The notes below the pieces were generated by a model. The model did not search any database and was not told where the DNA came from. It saw only the letters and a program-made list of their open reading frames with translations. A stretch of 17,356 nt of DNA from Bacillota bacterium (GTDB taxonomy: Bacteria > Bacillota > Clostridia > Oscillospirales > Ruminococcaceae): the NCBI GenBank assembly GCA_023395695.1, contig JAEWYJ010000100.1:1-17356 (forward strand), given 5' to 3'. The position numbers and the translations under genes were made by a program. This document shows, piece by piece, positions 6,801-13,483 of the stretch. How positions within the stretch are numbered: the first letter of the stretch is position 1; each line of letters begins with the position of its first letter.

Positions 6801-8265
6801 GCTGGAGTATGTATTTACCGTACCCTATCTGACCGAAAAACTGATTCTGACGCCGGTTGTCAACGATGAGCTGAGCAGTGTCACGGTGGACGGCAGTGCC
6901 ATTTCGGTCTCGCGTCCCAGCTACACCACCAAAGTTCTGCCTGCCGGCTCAGCGCAGACTGTTACAGTGGTGGTTACCGCTGAAAATTTTACAACCAGAA
7001 CCTACACGCTGAAGGTTACGCGCGAAAAGCCCTCCACCGAGGCACGCCTTTCGGCCTTAAAGGCTGACGCGCTGACCCTTAAGCCCAAGTTTAACCCCAA
7101 CACGCTAAAATACGCGCTTACCATTCCCGAAGGAACGTCGGGCATGACTGTTACGCCAACCGCCGTCAGCCAATTTGCTACCATAACGGTTAATGACGTC
7201 GCCGTTAAGAGCGGCGTCGCCTCTCAAAAAATTACCCCGACCGATGCAACCTCCAAAATATACATCGTCGTTACGGCGCAGGACGGCAAAACCCAAAAAA
7301 CCTATATCCTGTCCGTCACCGACGAAAATCTTATTGAAAAGAGCAGCAACGCCGATCTTTACAGCCTGACCTTTACCACAGCCGCCATGTCGCCGCGCTT
7401 TAAGTCCTCGATTGAGGACTACGAGGTCTATGTCAAGGACGACGTTTATTCGGTGGATATTATCCCCAAAACCGCCAACCGGTACGCCACGGTGACTGTG
7501 TATAACGGCAGCCGCGAGATTGGTGACTACGACGGCAACTATGCGTCCTCGCTGCTTGAAGATGAGACCGATTTTACCATTGAGGTCGTCTCGCAGGACA
7601 AAACCGTCACCAAGGAATATGTTGTAACCGTCTACCGTGGGGACGAGGATAAGCAGGGCATCTACAAGCCCATTACGGCGGAGGATGTTAATTTTGAAGA
7701 AGAGGATCCCATCCGCATCGATATTACAAAATATCCGATCATCACGGCCGAGGTCTTTAATACGCTCAAGACCGATTATCCGCAAAAGAGCATCCTTTTT
7801 GAGGGCAACGATTACACGCTGAGTATCAAAGGCTCCGATATGAAGTCGCTGATTCCCAACACCGAAAAGTATGACCTCTCAATCACCTTTACGCCACCCG
7901 ACGAGGAGGCCATTTGGGAGACCATCACCGACCTTGACTCGGACAACGACAATCTCGACCCGGTTTATATCCATTTTAATCACCACGGCAGCTTACCCGC
8001 ACCCATGAAGTTTACCATCAGTCTGGGCTCCGCTTACCGCAACCGCCCGCTTTACTGGAATTATTATAACGAGGAGCGTGACCGCATAGACTACTACGGG
8101 TATGTCGTCAGTAACGCAAAGGGCACCTTCTCACTGCCTATTACCCATATGAGCACCTACATTGTCACCCAAAAGAAGATTGTCGACGCCGAAAACAAGG
8201 TGGGCGCCCTCAACGGCTATTATACCGAGGGCAAGGCAAACCCCAATACCGGCAGCGAGGTGTAG
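3826..8265 (+). CDS. Large secreted adhesin-like protein with cadherin-like beta-sandwich repeats and C-terminal NPNTG
   Basis: The start is taken at ATG 3826, which has AGGTGG (3813-3818) and opens directly on a signal peptide: basic 'MSKASVLKR', a hydrophobic core, then VSAAD, with cleavage near residue 32. The upstream ATG at 3751 in the same frame lacks these. The mature protein has about 1445 residues. Residues about 34-568 are beta-rich and not assigned. Residues about 569-1272 hold six diverged repeats of the Cadherin-like (pfam12733) type, with the pattern 'F.P....Y...VP' and 'V.VTA.DG....Y.L.V.R'. A C-terminal module (about 1275-1465) precedes NPNTGSEV at the very end. NPNTG matches the (S/N)PXTG target of class B sortases such as C. 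difficile SrtB, and a class B sortase follows 4 bases later. There is no hydrophobic segment or charged tail after the motif, which is abnormal for a sorted protein. A surface adhesion or matrix role is inferred. Confidence 0.88.
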   Translation: MSKASVLKRIVSSVLAAGLALGGITAGGLVSAADQYYIRFYDPITKATTTNQTLVEGSPITIQAKLPDSYDFSMTPFAVRKTIGGVSTPIPDISSVFQIVTNTVGSNYSLTPKLLPAAENSAEFTLEALYTANVTDGSAVISSPIDSRNFAVSAISEASIPITADSSLTFKVRRSQAEGDTTIAFDNVLAASGYFDNKYDGEVVTAQAIAVEKGVRYIPVTIYPKTGSDVPTPLKFKIYLEGIPANYLFLEDTTFRVSFTRQTISPLIATVITRQKAVDDTRDSVLQNPTTTGVTTTGEAYIQLTSGETLQSIQNSFIVLAQVHRYNIDVNLEWEWVPDVPAGSDPNDSPYKSDLQVQRTNDPKKQAITIVQRREQDITGELRVNAVYTYTDSSGVTHTVTSATPGAIPIMIYGTGKPPTFTPYEKYTGRQPSGSDIVEPFDSLVFPQTMNMDVYSGKPAYGALTPNDKAPNAPYKLTASMFFGDGRGKAAKAVIKQNSSGGELEVYLEGSPVAYAYGTDILNVGNYKSLEIVAKKRGQVNLQVLFYNAKNELMSSYTVMQNFYVDDTTPKADGTLATLALTGFPTGASGTKKEIFNKVYPQGSIPFGFEPGVNAYTIQLPNVVEEVTLAPRLTIGSGASTDILFSVQGADADEKVQSGKTSKPINLVTEIPKLVRITVTAQDGSTNAYTLTLLRQAPSTDATLSAFEAYKTTDTSTNLITGFVSNKYAYAITVPYSTQELEVLAVPNSPWVTMNGSSAVTWSGPVKALSLAERISKYFTKEQTSTTFTLNRPQAVNGVFPPSALTTITASVTAEDGTTVSTYTLNVTCLAPSTNTNLKTLSAAGKTGTVYPFEYGITFSPVLKDYLVYIPYSTDALTLTAQAEDDVTSLALALDAGRYSYTRIPSTYNPSIPTIFTIKNMAPVPFSGKDDPNLTPFTLSLSVTAESENVTDPPYTIEFQRNEPSEDNRLKSLGVTDQDGSAVEKFSFNPEQLEYVFTVPYLTEKLILTPVVNDELSSVTVDGSAISVSRPSYTTKVLPAGSAQTVTVVVTAENFTTRTYTLKVTREKPSTEARLSALKADALTLKPKFNPNTLKYALTIPEGTSGMTVTPTAVSQFATITVNDVAVKSGVASQKITPTDATSKIYIVVTAQDGKTQKTYILSVTDENLIEKSSNADLYSLTFTTAAMSPRFKSSIEDYEVYVKDDVYSVDIIPKTANRYATVTVYNGSREIGDYDGNYASSLLEDETDFTIEVVSQDKTVTKEYVVTVYRGDEDKQGIYKPITAEDVNFEEEDPIRIDITKYPIITAEVFNTLKTDYPQKSILFEGNDYTLSIKGSDMKSLIPNTEKYDLSITFTPPDEEAIWETITDLDSDNDNLDPVYIHFNHHGSLPAPMKFTISLGSAYRNRPLYWNYYNEERDRIDYYGYVVSNAKGTFSLPITHMSTYIVTQKKIVDAENKVGALNGYYTEGKANPNTGSEV
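5530..7641 (+). repeat. Six tandem cadherin-like beta-sandwich domain repeats (protein level)
   Basis: The approximate limits of the units are 5530-5928, 5929-6327, 6328-6720, 6721-7035, 7036-7332 and 7333-7641. Most junctions carry a short '(A/E/K)PS' followed by a 'x-x-x-L-x-x-L' start. Each unit ends in a '(T/S)Y.(L/V/I)....R'-like strand. The first three are about 130 residues and the last three about 100, so the copies are old and not DNA-level duplicates. Confidence 0.75.
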
Positions 8266-8269
8266 CGTC

Positions 8270-9103
8270 ATGAAATTTTTGCTTTCCATTCTGGCAGCGG
8301 CGCTGGTATTTGTAGCCGGCTTTGGTGTGTATTACGCCTACCGGCATGCCGACACCGCGCTGGAGCTTCCATGGCGGGATGCCGCATCGTCACAGGGCGC
8401 GCCTTCGGCAGCTTCGGCAGGCAAAGGCGGCGTGACCATGGGGTCGATACAAAAGCCCGACAGCACCTTTGCGGTGCCCGATTCGCTGGCCGCGGCTATC
8501 AAGGTCAACCGCGACACCGTCGCTTGGCTGGAAGTGCCCGGCGCCGGCGTCAGCGACAGCGTATTGCAATACCTGGACAATATTTATTATGAGCGGCGGG
8601 ACGAGCGCCAAAATTACAACATTTACGGCTGCTATTTTATGGATTATGAATGCCCTGTTTCGACGCGCGAAATATTGGCGCCCAATACCGTTATCTACGG
8701 TCACAGCGCACCAAACGACGACCCGGACGGCAAGCGCTTCTCCAAACTGTTCCGTTATGCCGACCCCAAGGTGGCCACAGCCAACCCGTGCGTTACGCTG
8801 ACCACCGAGGATGAGCGTATGCTGTGGGAAGTTTTTGCTGTTTTTTATACCGATACCAGTTTTGACTACATTCAGGTACATATTACAGGCGACCGGATGA
8901 AGGAAATTGCCGACCGCGCCAAAACGCTTTCAATCTACGATTACGGCATTGATATTACGCCCGAGGATAAGATCCTGACCCTCTCAACCTGTTCGGACCG
9001 CGACGGAGACGACGGCACCCACCGTTTCGTCATTATGGCGCGACTGATGCCCGAGGCGGCCCTTGAGCCTGAACGGGCGAATTTTGTCGAAAAAGTAAAA
9101 TAG
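8270..9103 (+). CDS. srtB: Class B sortase
   Basis: This 277-residue sortase starts at ATG 8270, with GAGGTG (8257-8262) inside the end of the upstream gene. Residues 1-25 form an N-terminal membrane anchor, 'MKFLLSILAAALVFVAGFGV' followed by YYAYRH. The catalytic domain lies outside the membrane. The active-site triad is visible as His145 in VIYGH, Cys241 in LTLSTC and Arg252 in HRFVIMA. 'VLQYLDNIYYERR' and 'YGCYFMDYE' are typical of class B. Class B enzymes cut NPQTN- or (S/N)PXTG-type signals and attach the protein to peptidoglycan. The gene lies 4 bases after the adhesin-like gene, which ends in NPNTG, so that protein is the obvious partner. The in-frame ATG at 8162 is inside the upstream gene and has no signal features. 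Confidence 0.93.
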   Translation: MKFLLSILAAALVFVAGFGVYYAYRHADTALELPWRDAASSQGAPSAASAGKGGVTMGSIQKPDSTFAVPDSLAAAIKVNRDTVAWLEVPGAGVSDSVLQYLDNIYYERRDERQNYNIYGCYFMDYECPVSTREILAPNTVIYGHSAPNDDPDGKRFSKLFRYADPKVATANPCVTLTTEDERMLWEVFAVFYTDTSFDYIQVHITGDRMKEIADRAKTLSIYDYGIDITPEDKILTLSTCSDRDGDDGTHRFVIMARLMPEAALEPERANFVEKVK

Positions 9104-9130
9104 CAGTTGCATTATGACGCGACTGCCTTT
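9103..9130 (+). terminator. Weak terminator-like hairpin after the sortase gene
   Basis: GCAGTTGC (9103-9110) pairs with GCGACTGC (9119-9126), including one T-G wobble, around an 8-base loop, followed by CTTTAT. The stem is short and the T run has only three bases, so termination would be partial. Some transcription of flgB from the adhesin promoter remains possible. Confidence 0.45.
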
Positions 9131-9181
9131 ATACTGAGATTGGTTACTTAAACAGGATAAAAATTGCAGGAGGTGTATGGA

Positions 9182-9541
9182 TTGATACTGAACAGGCTGG
9201 TTAACCAGGCAATGGAGAGCGGCATGGATGCGCTTTGGATGAAGATGCAGGCGCACACCGACAATATCGCCAACTACAGCACCCCCAATTATAAAGCTAA
9301 AAAGGTTGATTTCCACGAGGTGTTTGAATCGGTTTCGGAGAAGCGTTCCGGCAAAATGGTATTGCGCGCTACCGTGTCGGCTGATGAAGATACCGAAGCC
9401 CGCATCGACGGCAATAATGTCAACATGGAATACGAGCAGCTTGAGCTTTGGAAAGCGCAGGCCCAGTATGCCGCACTGACCCAGAAAATCAACAGCGATT
9501 ACACCAATGTGCGTACGGTTATCAATACCCTGAGCAAATAA
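9182..9541 (+). CDS. flgB: Flagellar basal-body proximal rod protein FlgB
   Basis: This is a 119-residue FlgB. The start is taken as TTG 9182 because the perfect AGGAGGTG at 9168-9175 places it 6 bases away. The in-frame TTG at 9164 lies upstream of that site, and the ATG at 9178 hits a stop after one codon. The conserved rod-protein motif 'NIANYSTPNYKAKKVDF' is at residues 28-44. The C-terminal helix, 'MEYEQLELWKAQAQYAALTQ' and onward, matches FlgB. FlgB is exported by the flagellar type III system without a cleaved signal and forms the rod base on the FliE/FliF ring. It is the first gene of the flagellar block. No convincing promoter is visible in the 78 bases after the sortase stop. Confidence 0.95.
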   Translation: MILNRLVNQAMESGMDALWMKMQAHTDNIANYSTPNYKAKKVDFHEVFESVSEKRSGKMVLRATVSADEDTEARIDGNNVNMEYEQLELWKAQAQYAALTQKINSDYTNVRTVINTLSK

Positions 9542-9574
9542 CCGGCTTTGTGCCCACCGGAAAGGATGCACGTT

Positions 9575-10009
9575 ATGTCTTCTTTTTTAAATTCACTCAA
9601 TATTACCGGTTCGGCACTGACCGCCGAGCGTTTTCGCATGGATATGATATTGCAGAACCTGGCAAATATCGACACAACTATGACGGAGGACGGTACCCCC
9701 TATCGTCGCAAGCAGGTTGTTTTTGAAGAGCGCCCGATGGATTTTAAGGCGGCACTCAGGGATGAGCGCCATAAATTGGGCGGAGGCGTCCGGGTGGCCC
9801 GGGTGGTTGAAAGCCAGGAGGATTTTGTTCCCGTTTACGACCCCGAGCATCCGCACGCCGACGAGAACGGTTATGTAATGAAGCCAAACGTGGACCGCGC
9901 GGAGGAGACCGTCGACCTTATGGCCGCCTCCACTGCCTATAACGCAAATCTTACCGCTTTGAACATTATTAAGACCATGACGATGAAAGCCCTGGAGCTG
10001 GGCAAATAA
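9575..10009 (+). CDS. flgC: Flagellar basal-body rod protein FlgC
   Basis: This is a 144-residue rod protein. The start ATG 9575 is preceded by GGAAAGG (9559-9565). The earlier in-frame TTG 9548 and ATG 9566 lie before or against that site. The N-terminus 'MSSFLNSLNITGSALTAERF' and the motif 'NLANIDTTMTEDGTPYRRKQ' are the flg_bb_rod signature. The C-terminus has 'NVDRAEETVDLMAASTAYNA', then NLTALNIIKTMTMKALELGK, the helix that packs in the rod. It lies 33 bases after flgB and is surely in the same transcript. FlgC forms the proximal rod with FlgB and FlgF. Unusually, the gene is followed by a terminator instead of directly by fliE. Confidence 0.96.
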   Translation: MSSFLNSLNITGSALTAERFRMDMILQNLANIDTTMTEDGTPYRRKQVVFEERPMDFKAALRDERHKLGGGVRVARVVESQEDFVPVYDPEHPHADENGYVMKPNVDRAEETVDLMAASTAYNANLTALNIIKTMTMKALELGK

Positions 10010-10010
10010 C

Positions 10011-10056
10011 CAAACCCTTCCGCAGCCGACAGGCAGGCGGAAGGGTTTGTAATTTT
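10011..10056 (+). terminator. Terminator between flgC and fliE
   Basis: CAAACCCTTCCGC (10011-10023) pairs perfectly with 10037-10049 (13 bp) around a 13-base loop. TAATTTT follows at 10050-10056. It starts one base after the flgC stop codon and would at least reduce read-through into fliE. Confidence 0.8.
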
Positions 10057-10229
10057 GGGCCGGCGGGCTTTTGCTTCTATGTTTTATACAATTTAGTGAC
10101 CTTTTACACGTTAAAAAATATAATTTAAATTTAAAGGAAAATTATTATCACTTTTGCAATAATTGGTCATAATTCGATTATATATTGATTAATATGTTAA
10201 AATTTAGTGACCGTTTTGTATAAATCCCC
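10057..10229. promoter_or_regulatory. AT-rich upstream region of fliE with direct repeats
   Basis: No gene is seen here. The base composition drops sharply to mostly A and T, unlike the GC-balanced coding DNA around it. A 12-base direct repeat, AATTTAGTGACC, is at 10090-10101 and 10201-10212. The second copy ends 17 bases before a -35 box. The 111-base spacing is close to a whole number of helical turns. Binding sites for a regulator are possible. Confidence 0.4.
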
Positions 10230-10259
10230 TTGACGTTGGCGCAATAAACCGAGTATAAT
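10230..10259 (+). promoter_or_regulatory. First promoter candidate for the fliE operon
   Basis: TTGACG (10230-10235) and a perfect TATAAT (10254-10259) are separated by 18 bases. This sigma-A-type promoter would give a leader of about 240 nt to fliE. The repeat copy at 10201-10212 sits in an activator-type position just upstream. Confidence 0.65.
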
Positions 10260-10366
10260 ATATTCATGTAATTGGCGGTTATTTTGTCATATTTTATATT
10301 TTGTAATTGGATTTGATACAAATATCTTTTGCTTTTTATGGAATATATTGTTAAATTATAGAACTC

Positions 10367-10396
10367 TTGACAGAACAACTGCTTTTTTACTACAAT
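10367..10396 (+). promoter_or_regulatory. Second promoter candidate for the fliE operon
   Basis: A perfect TTGACA (10367-10372) and TACAAT (10391-10396, five of six) are separated by 18 bases. Transcripts from here would have a leader of about 100 nt. The stretch between this box and fliE has a few 3- to 5-bp inverted repeats but no riboswitch I recognise. Confidence 0.6.
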
Positions 10397-10505
10397 TATT
10401 GGATATCCACTGCCGGGTAATATTCCTGTTCCTTATGGGTCGCACCGCCACCGTCGTTACATCGGTAATTGTGAGGATATAGATACCAAGAAAGGTTTGG
10501 TGGTC

Positions 10506-10811
10506 ATGATGTTCATTGTTCCCATCAGCGAATTACAGCCCCTTATTCCTGCGGCCGAAGGCCATAAGCCCTCCGGGCAGGCCACGCCGGGCGCCAGCTT
10601 TGAGCGCGTTCTTAAAAACGCCATACAAAATTTGGACGATCTCCAGCACGCCACAGATAAAGACGCTCTTGACCTTGCGCTCGGCCGTACCGACGATTTA
10701 CATAATATTGAAATTAATACGATGAAGGCCACGGCGGCAATTGAGCTGACCGCCGGCATCACCTCCAAGGTTCTTTCTGCCTATCAGCAAATTATCAGTA
10801 TGCAGCTTTAG
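10506..10811 (+). CDS. fliE: Flagellar hook-basal body complex protein FliE
   Basis: This 101-residue protein starts at ATG 10506 behind GAAAGG (10490-10495). ATG 10509 is an alternative, and the upstream TTG 10497 overlaps the ribosome-binding site. The middle and end, 'SFERVLKNAIQNLDDLQHAT' and HNIEINTMKATAAIELTAGI followed by TSKVLSAYQQIISMQL, match the FliE family at its usual length of about 100 residues. FliE joins the MS ring (FliF) to the rod (FlgB) and is the first substrate of the flagellar export system. The residues before SFERV are proline-rich and variable, as is usual. It is the first gene after the promoter region at 10230-10396. Confidence 0.95.
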   Translation: MMFIVPISELQPLIPAAEGHKPSGQATPGASFERVLKNAIQNLDDLQHATDKDALDLALGRTDDLHNIEINTMKATAAIELTAGITSKVLSAYQQIISMQL

Positions 10812-10883
10812 GTGCCGCTGCAATTGAGCGCTCTGTTTGCGTGCGCAGCTTTTTCAAATATGTTTTAAGATGCTGGAGTTAAA

Positions 10884-12476
10884 ATGGCTGAACAAATAAA
10901 AAGGGCGTTAGCGTCCGTAAAAGAATATTGGGCGCAGCTGGCGCCCGCGCGTAAAAAACTATTTGCCGTTATTGCCGGTGTCCTGTTGGCCTTTGCCATA
11001 GGCGTAACCGTTTTTTTAAATTTTAATGGCGCCGGCTATGTTCTTCTTTATGAAAACATGGCAAGCGCTGAAAGCGCTGAGGTTTATAACGCGCTTCAGG
11101 GCCTCAGTATTCCCGCACGCATGGCAAATGGCGAGGTGGAGGTTCCCCGTGAAAGCAAGGAATATGCCAAGGCTCAGCTGGCCATGCAGAATATTCCCAA
11201 AACCACCTTGTCCTACGATATTTTCAACGGCAGCGGCGGGCTGACCACCACCGACTTTGAAAAGCGCCAGCTTTTGGTGCAGCAGCTCCAAAACCGCTTG
11301 CAGGATACGATACGCCAATATGATGGCATTAAAAACGCTTATGTAACCCTGAGCATCGCTCAGGAGAGCAACCGCGTCTGGGAAACCTCTTCTTCCCGCA
11401 GCACCGGCAGCGTCTCGGTGGTTTTGCAGCCGGGGTATACCCTTTCGCGCGATCAGGTCTCCGGCATTAAATATCTCGTCGCTTCCAGCGTCGGCAGCAC
11501 CATGACCGCCGGCGACGTCAAGGTTATAGACGCCGCCACCTCCATCAGCCTTAAGTCCCGCGAGGACTCGGATATGAGCAGCGCGGATATAGGCCTTGAG
11601 CGCCTTGGGTTTGAAGAACGCATTGAAAGCCGCCTGGTAGAAAAGGCGCTCAATGTGCTTACCATCGCCTATGCGCCCGAGGATATTCGTGTTTCTGCCA
11701 CAGTTGCGCTGGACTATAACAAAATGCTGACCGAAAGCAAGCAGTATAGCCCCTCGTCCGACTCCAAAAACAACTCCGGCGTGCTGACGCGCGAAGATCA
11801 GTCGCATGTCAGCGACGGCTCCCGTATTACAGGCGGTATTGTCGGCGAAGAAAATAACACCGATACGCCCGTCTACGTTGACCAGAACAACGACGGCACC
11901 ATTGATTATATCAACAGCACCAGCAGCCGCGACTACGCGGTAAGCTATATTACCCAGCAGATTGAAAAGGATCAGGCCGAGTTAATCAGCGCCTCGCTGG
12001 CTATCACAATAAAAGGCGAGGTTGACGACCTGACCCGAAGCTCCATCATCGAAAACGTCTCGAAGGCAACCAATATTCAGGAAATGAATATTTCGGTTCA
12101 GAATTTTGTGGTTGATGACGGCCATGTTGCCACCGAGGCCAAGCCTACGCCGAGTCTGCTTGAAGACCCGTTGATTATTGCGCTTATCGCTGCGGCGGGC
12201 ATACTGCTGCTTATTATCCTTATTGTTATCATCATTCTCAGCGGGCGCAGAAAGAAACGTAAAAAGAACGCCGAAAGCAGCGGCAAGACGACGGCGGAGC
12301 CCATTGGCCTTGATCTTCAACGCGACTTGGAGGCCCGTAAGCGGTTGCTGATGGAGGGCGCAGAGCTTTCTAAGCAGGAAAACGCCATCACCGACGAGAT
12401 GAAAACCTTTGCGCGTGAAAACCCTGAAATTACCGCCAATATCCTTCGCACCTGGCTAAAGGAGGATGAAGATTAA
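10884..12476 (+). CDS. fliF: Flagellar MS-ring protein FliF
   Basis: This 530-residue protein is of typical FliF length. It starts at ATG 10884 with GGAG at 10875-10878. A first membrane segment is at residues about 26-46. It is followed by the periplasmic-side ring-building motifs, with 'YVLLYENM', VEVPRESKEYAKAQLAM and 'TDFEKRQLLVQQLQNRLQDT' visible. A second membrane segment is at about 429-452, followed at once by RRKKRKK. The acidic C-terminal tail ends in DEMKTFARENPEITANILRTW and is the FliG-binding helix pair. FliF builds the membrane ring on which the rotor and export gate assemble. Its TAA (12474-12476) overlaps the fliG ATG by one base, which suggests translational coupling. Confidence 0.97.
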   Translation: MAEQIKRALASVKEYWAQLAPARKKLFAVIAGVLLAFAIGVTVFLNFNGAGYVLLYENMASAESAEVYNALQGLSIPARMANGEVEVPRESKEYAKAQLAMQNIPKTTLSYDIFNGSGGLTTTDFEKRQLLVQQLQNRLQDTIRQYDGIKNAYVTLSIAQESNRVWETSSSRSTGSVSVVLQPGYTLSRDQVSGIKYLVASSVGSTMTAGDVKVIDAATSISLKSREDSDMSSADIGLERLGFEERIESRLVEKALNVLTIAYAPEDIRVSATVALDYNKMLTESKQYSPSSDSKNNSGVLTREDQSHVSDGSRITGGIVGEENNTDTPVYVDQNNDGTIDYINSTSSRDYAVSYITQQIEKDQAELISASLAITIKGEVDDLTRSSIIENVSKATNIQEMNISVQNFVVDDGHVATEAKPTPSLLEDPLIIALIAAAGILLLIILIVIIILSGRRKKRKKNAESSGKTTAEPIGLDLQRDLEARKRLLMEGAELSKQENAITDEMKTFARENPEITANILRTWLKEDED

Positions 12477-13483
12477 TGGCGATTCAAGAGTATAACAACA
12501 TGCAAAAGGCTGCTGCCGTTATGATCGCGCTGGGCTCCCGCGAGGCGGCAGAGGTTTATAAGCATCTGCGCGAGGACGAGATAGAGCAGCTCACAATTGA
12601 AATAGCTAAAATCAACCGTCTGCCCGGCGAGGAAATGAAGGCCATTGTCGACGATTTTTACGGCTTGTGCCTTGCGCAAAAGGTTATTGCCGAGGGCGGC
12701 CTTGAGTTCGCCAGAGACGTGCTTGAAAAGGCCTTTGGCCCGCAGCAGGCTGTCTCTTACATGGAACGCGTTACAAAATCGCTCAAAACCAAGTCCTTTG
12801 ATTTTATCCGAAAGGCCGACTATAAGAGCCTCCTGAATATTTTACAAAACGAGCACCCTCAGACCATTGCGCTCATTCTGTCCTATGCGCGTGCAGAGCA
12901 GGCCTCCCAGGTCATATCTGAGCTTTCGCCCGATCTGCGTATTGAGGTTATTGAGCGCATCGCAAAGCTTGACCGCGCATCTCCCGAAATGATTAACATT
13001 GTCGAGAAAATTCTGGCCAAAAAGTTCGGCTCGATTATTTCGGTGGATCTTATGGAGCTGGGCGGCATCAACCACGTGGCCGATATTATGAACAACGTCG
13101 ACCGCGGTACCGAAAAGCAGATCTTCGACGAACTGGGCCTCAAGGATCCGGAGCTTGCCGACAACGTGCGCAAGCTGATGTTCGTCTTCGAGGATATCGT
13201 CTTCCTGGACGACATGTCGATACAGCGCTTTTTGCGCGAGATCGATTCCAAGGACCTGGCCGTCGCGCTCAAGGGGACAAACGCCGAGGTCTCGGCCGTT
13301 ATCTTCAACAACATGTCCAAGCGCATGCAGGAGACCATCGCCAGCGACATCGAATTCCTTCACAATGTGCGTCTGCGTGACGTTGAGGCTGCCCAGCAGC
13401 GCATCGTCGACACAATACGCAAGCTGGAGGAGGAGGGAGAGCTGGTTATTTCCAAGGGCGGAAAGGATGACGTGATTGCGTAG
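12476..13483 (+). CDS. fliG: Flagellar motor switch protein FliG
   Basis: This 335-residue protein has the normal FliG length. The start ATG 12476 is behind AAAGGAGG, which lies inside the end of fliF. The N-terminal domain (about 1-100) binds FliF. The middle domain carries the EHPQT motif (126-130), which contacts FliM. The flexible GG hinge is at 196-197 and MFVF at 235-238. The C-terminal torque helix region keeps Lys266, Arg283, Asp291 and Arg299, which correspond to E. coli K264, R281, D289 and R297. E. coli D288 is replaced by Ser290. FliG is the rotor part that meets the stator and sets rotation direction. The gene overlaps fliH by 8 bases. Confidence 0.98.
   Translation: MAIQEYNNMQKAAAVMIALGSREAAEVYKHLREDEIEQLTIEIAKINRLPGEEMKAIVDDFYGLCLAQKVIAEGGLEFARDVLEKAFGPQQAVSYMERVTKSLKTKSFDFIRKADYKSLLNILQNEHPQTIALILSYARAEQASQVISELSPDLRIEVIERIAKLDRASPEMINIVEKILAKKFGSIISVDLMELGGINHVADIMNNVDRGTEKQIFDELGLKDPELADNVRKLMFVFEDIVFLDDMSIQRFLREIDSKDLAVALKGTNAEVSAVIFNNMSKRMQETIASDIEFLHNVRLRDVEAAQQRIVDTIRKLEEEGELVISKGGKDDVIA

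Noticed and set aside
9104..9181. Sigma-28 (FliA/SigD) promoter before flgB
   Set aside because: TAAA is present at about 9139-9142, but no GCCGATAA-like -10 element lies about 15 bases further on. The right spacing would run into the ribosome-binding site.
10178..10378. 66-codon minus-strand frame in the AT-rich fliE upstream region
   Set aside because: It covers both a -35/-10 pair and the second repeat copy. Its Ile/Asn/Tyr-rich translation is what random AT-rich DNA yields.
10397..10505. c-di-GMP (GEMM) riboswitch ahead of the fliE operon, as known for some clostridial flagellar operons
   Set aside because: A GCCGGGT piece is present, but the conserved GCAAAG and the A-rich/GGGG core elements are absent, and the pairing scheme does not fit. 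The class II c-di-GMP motif was not seen either.
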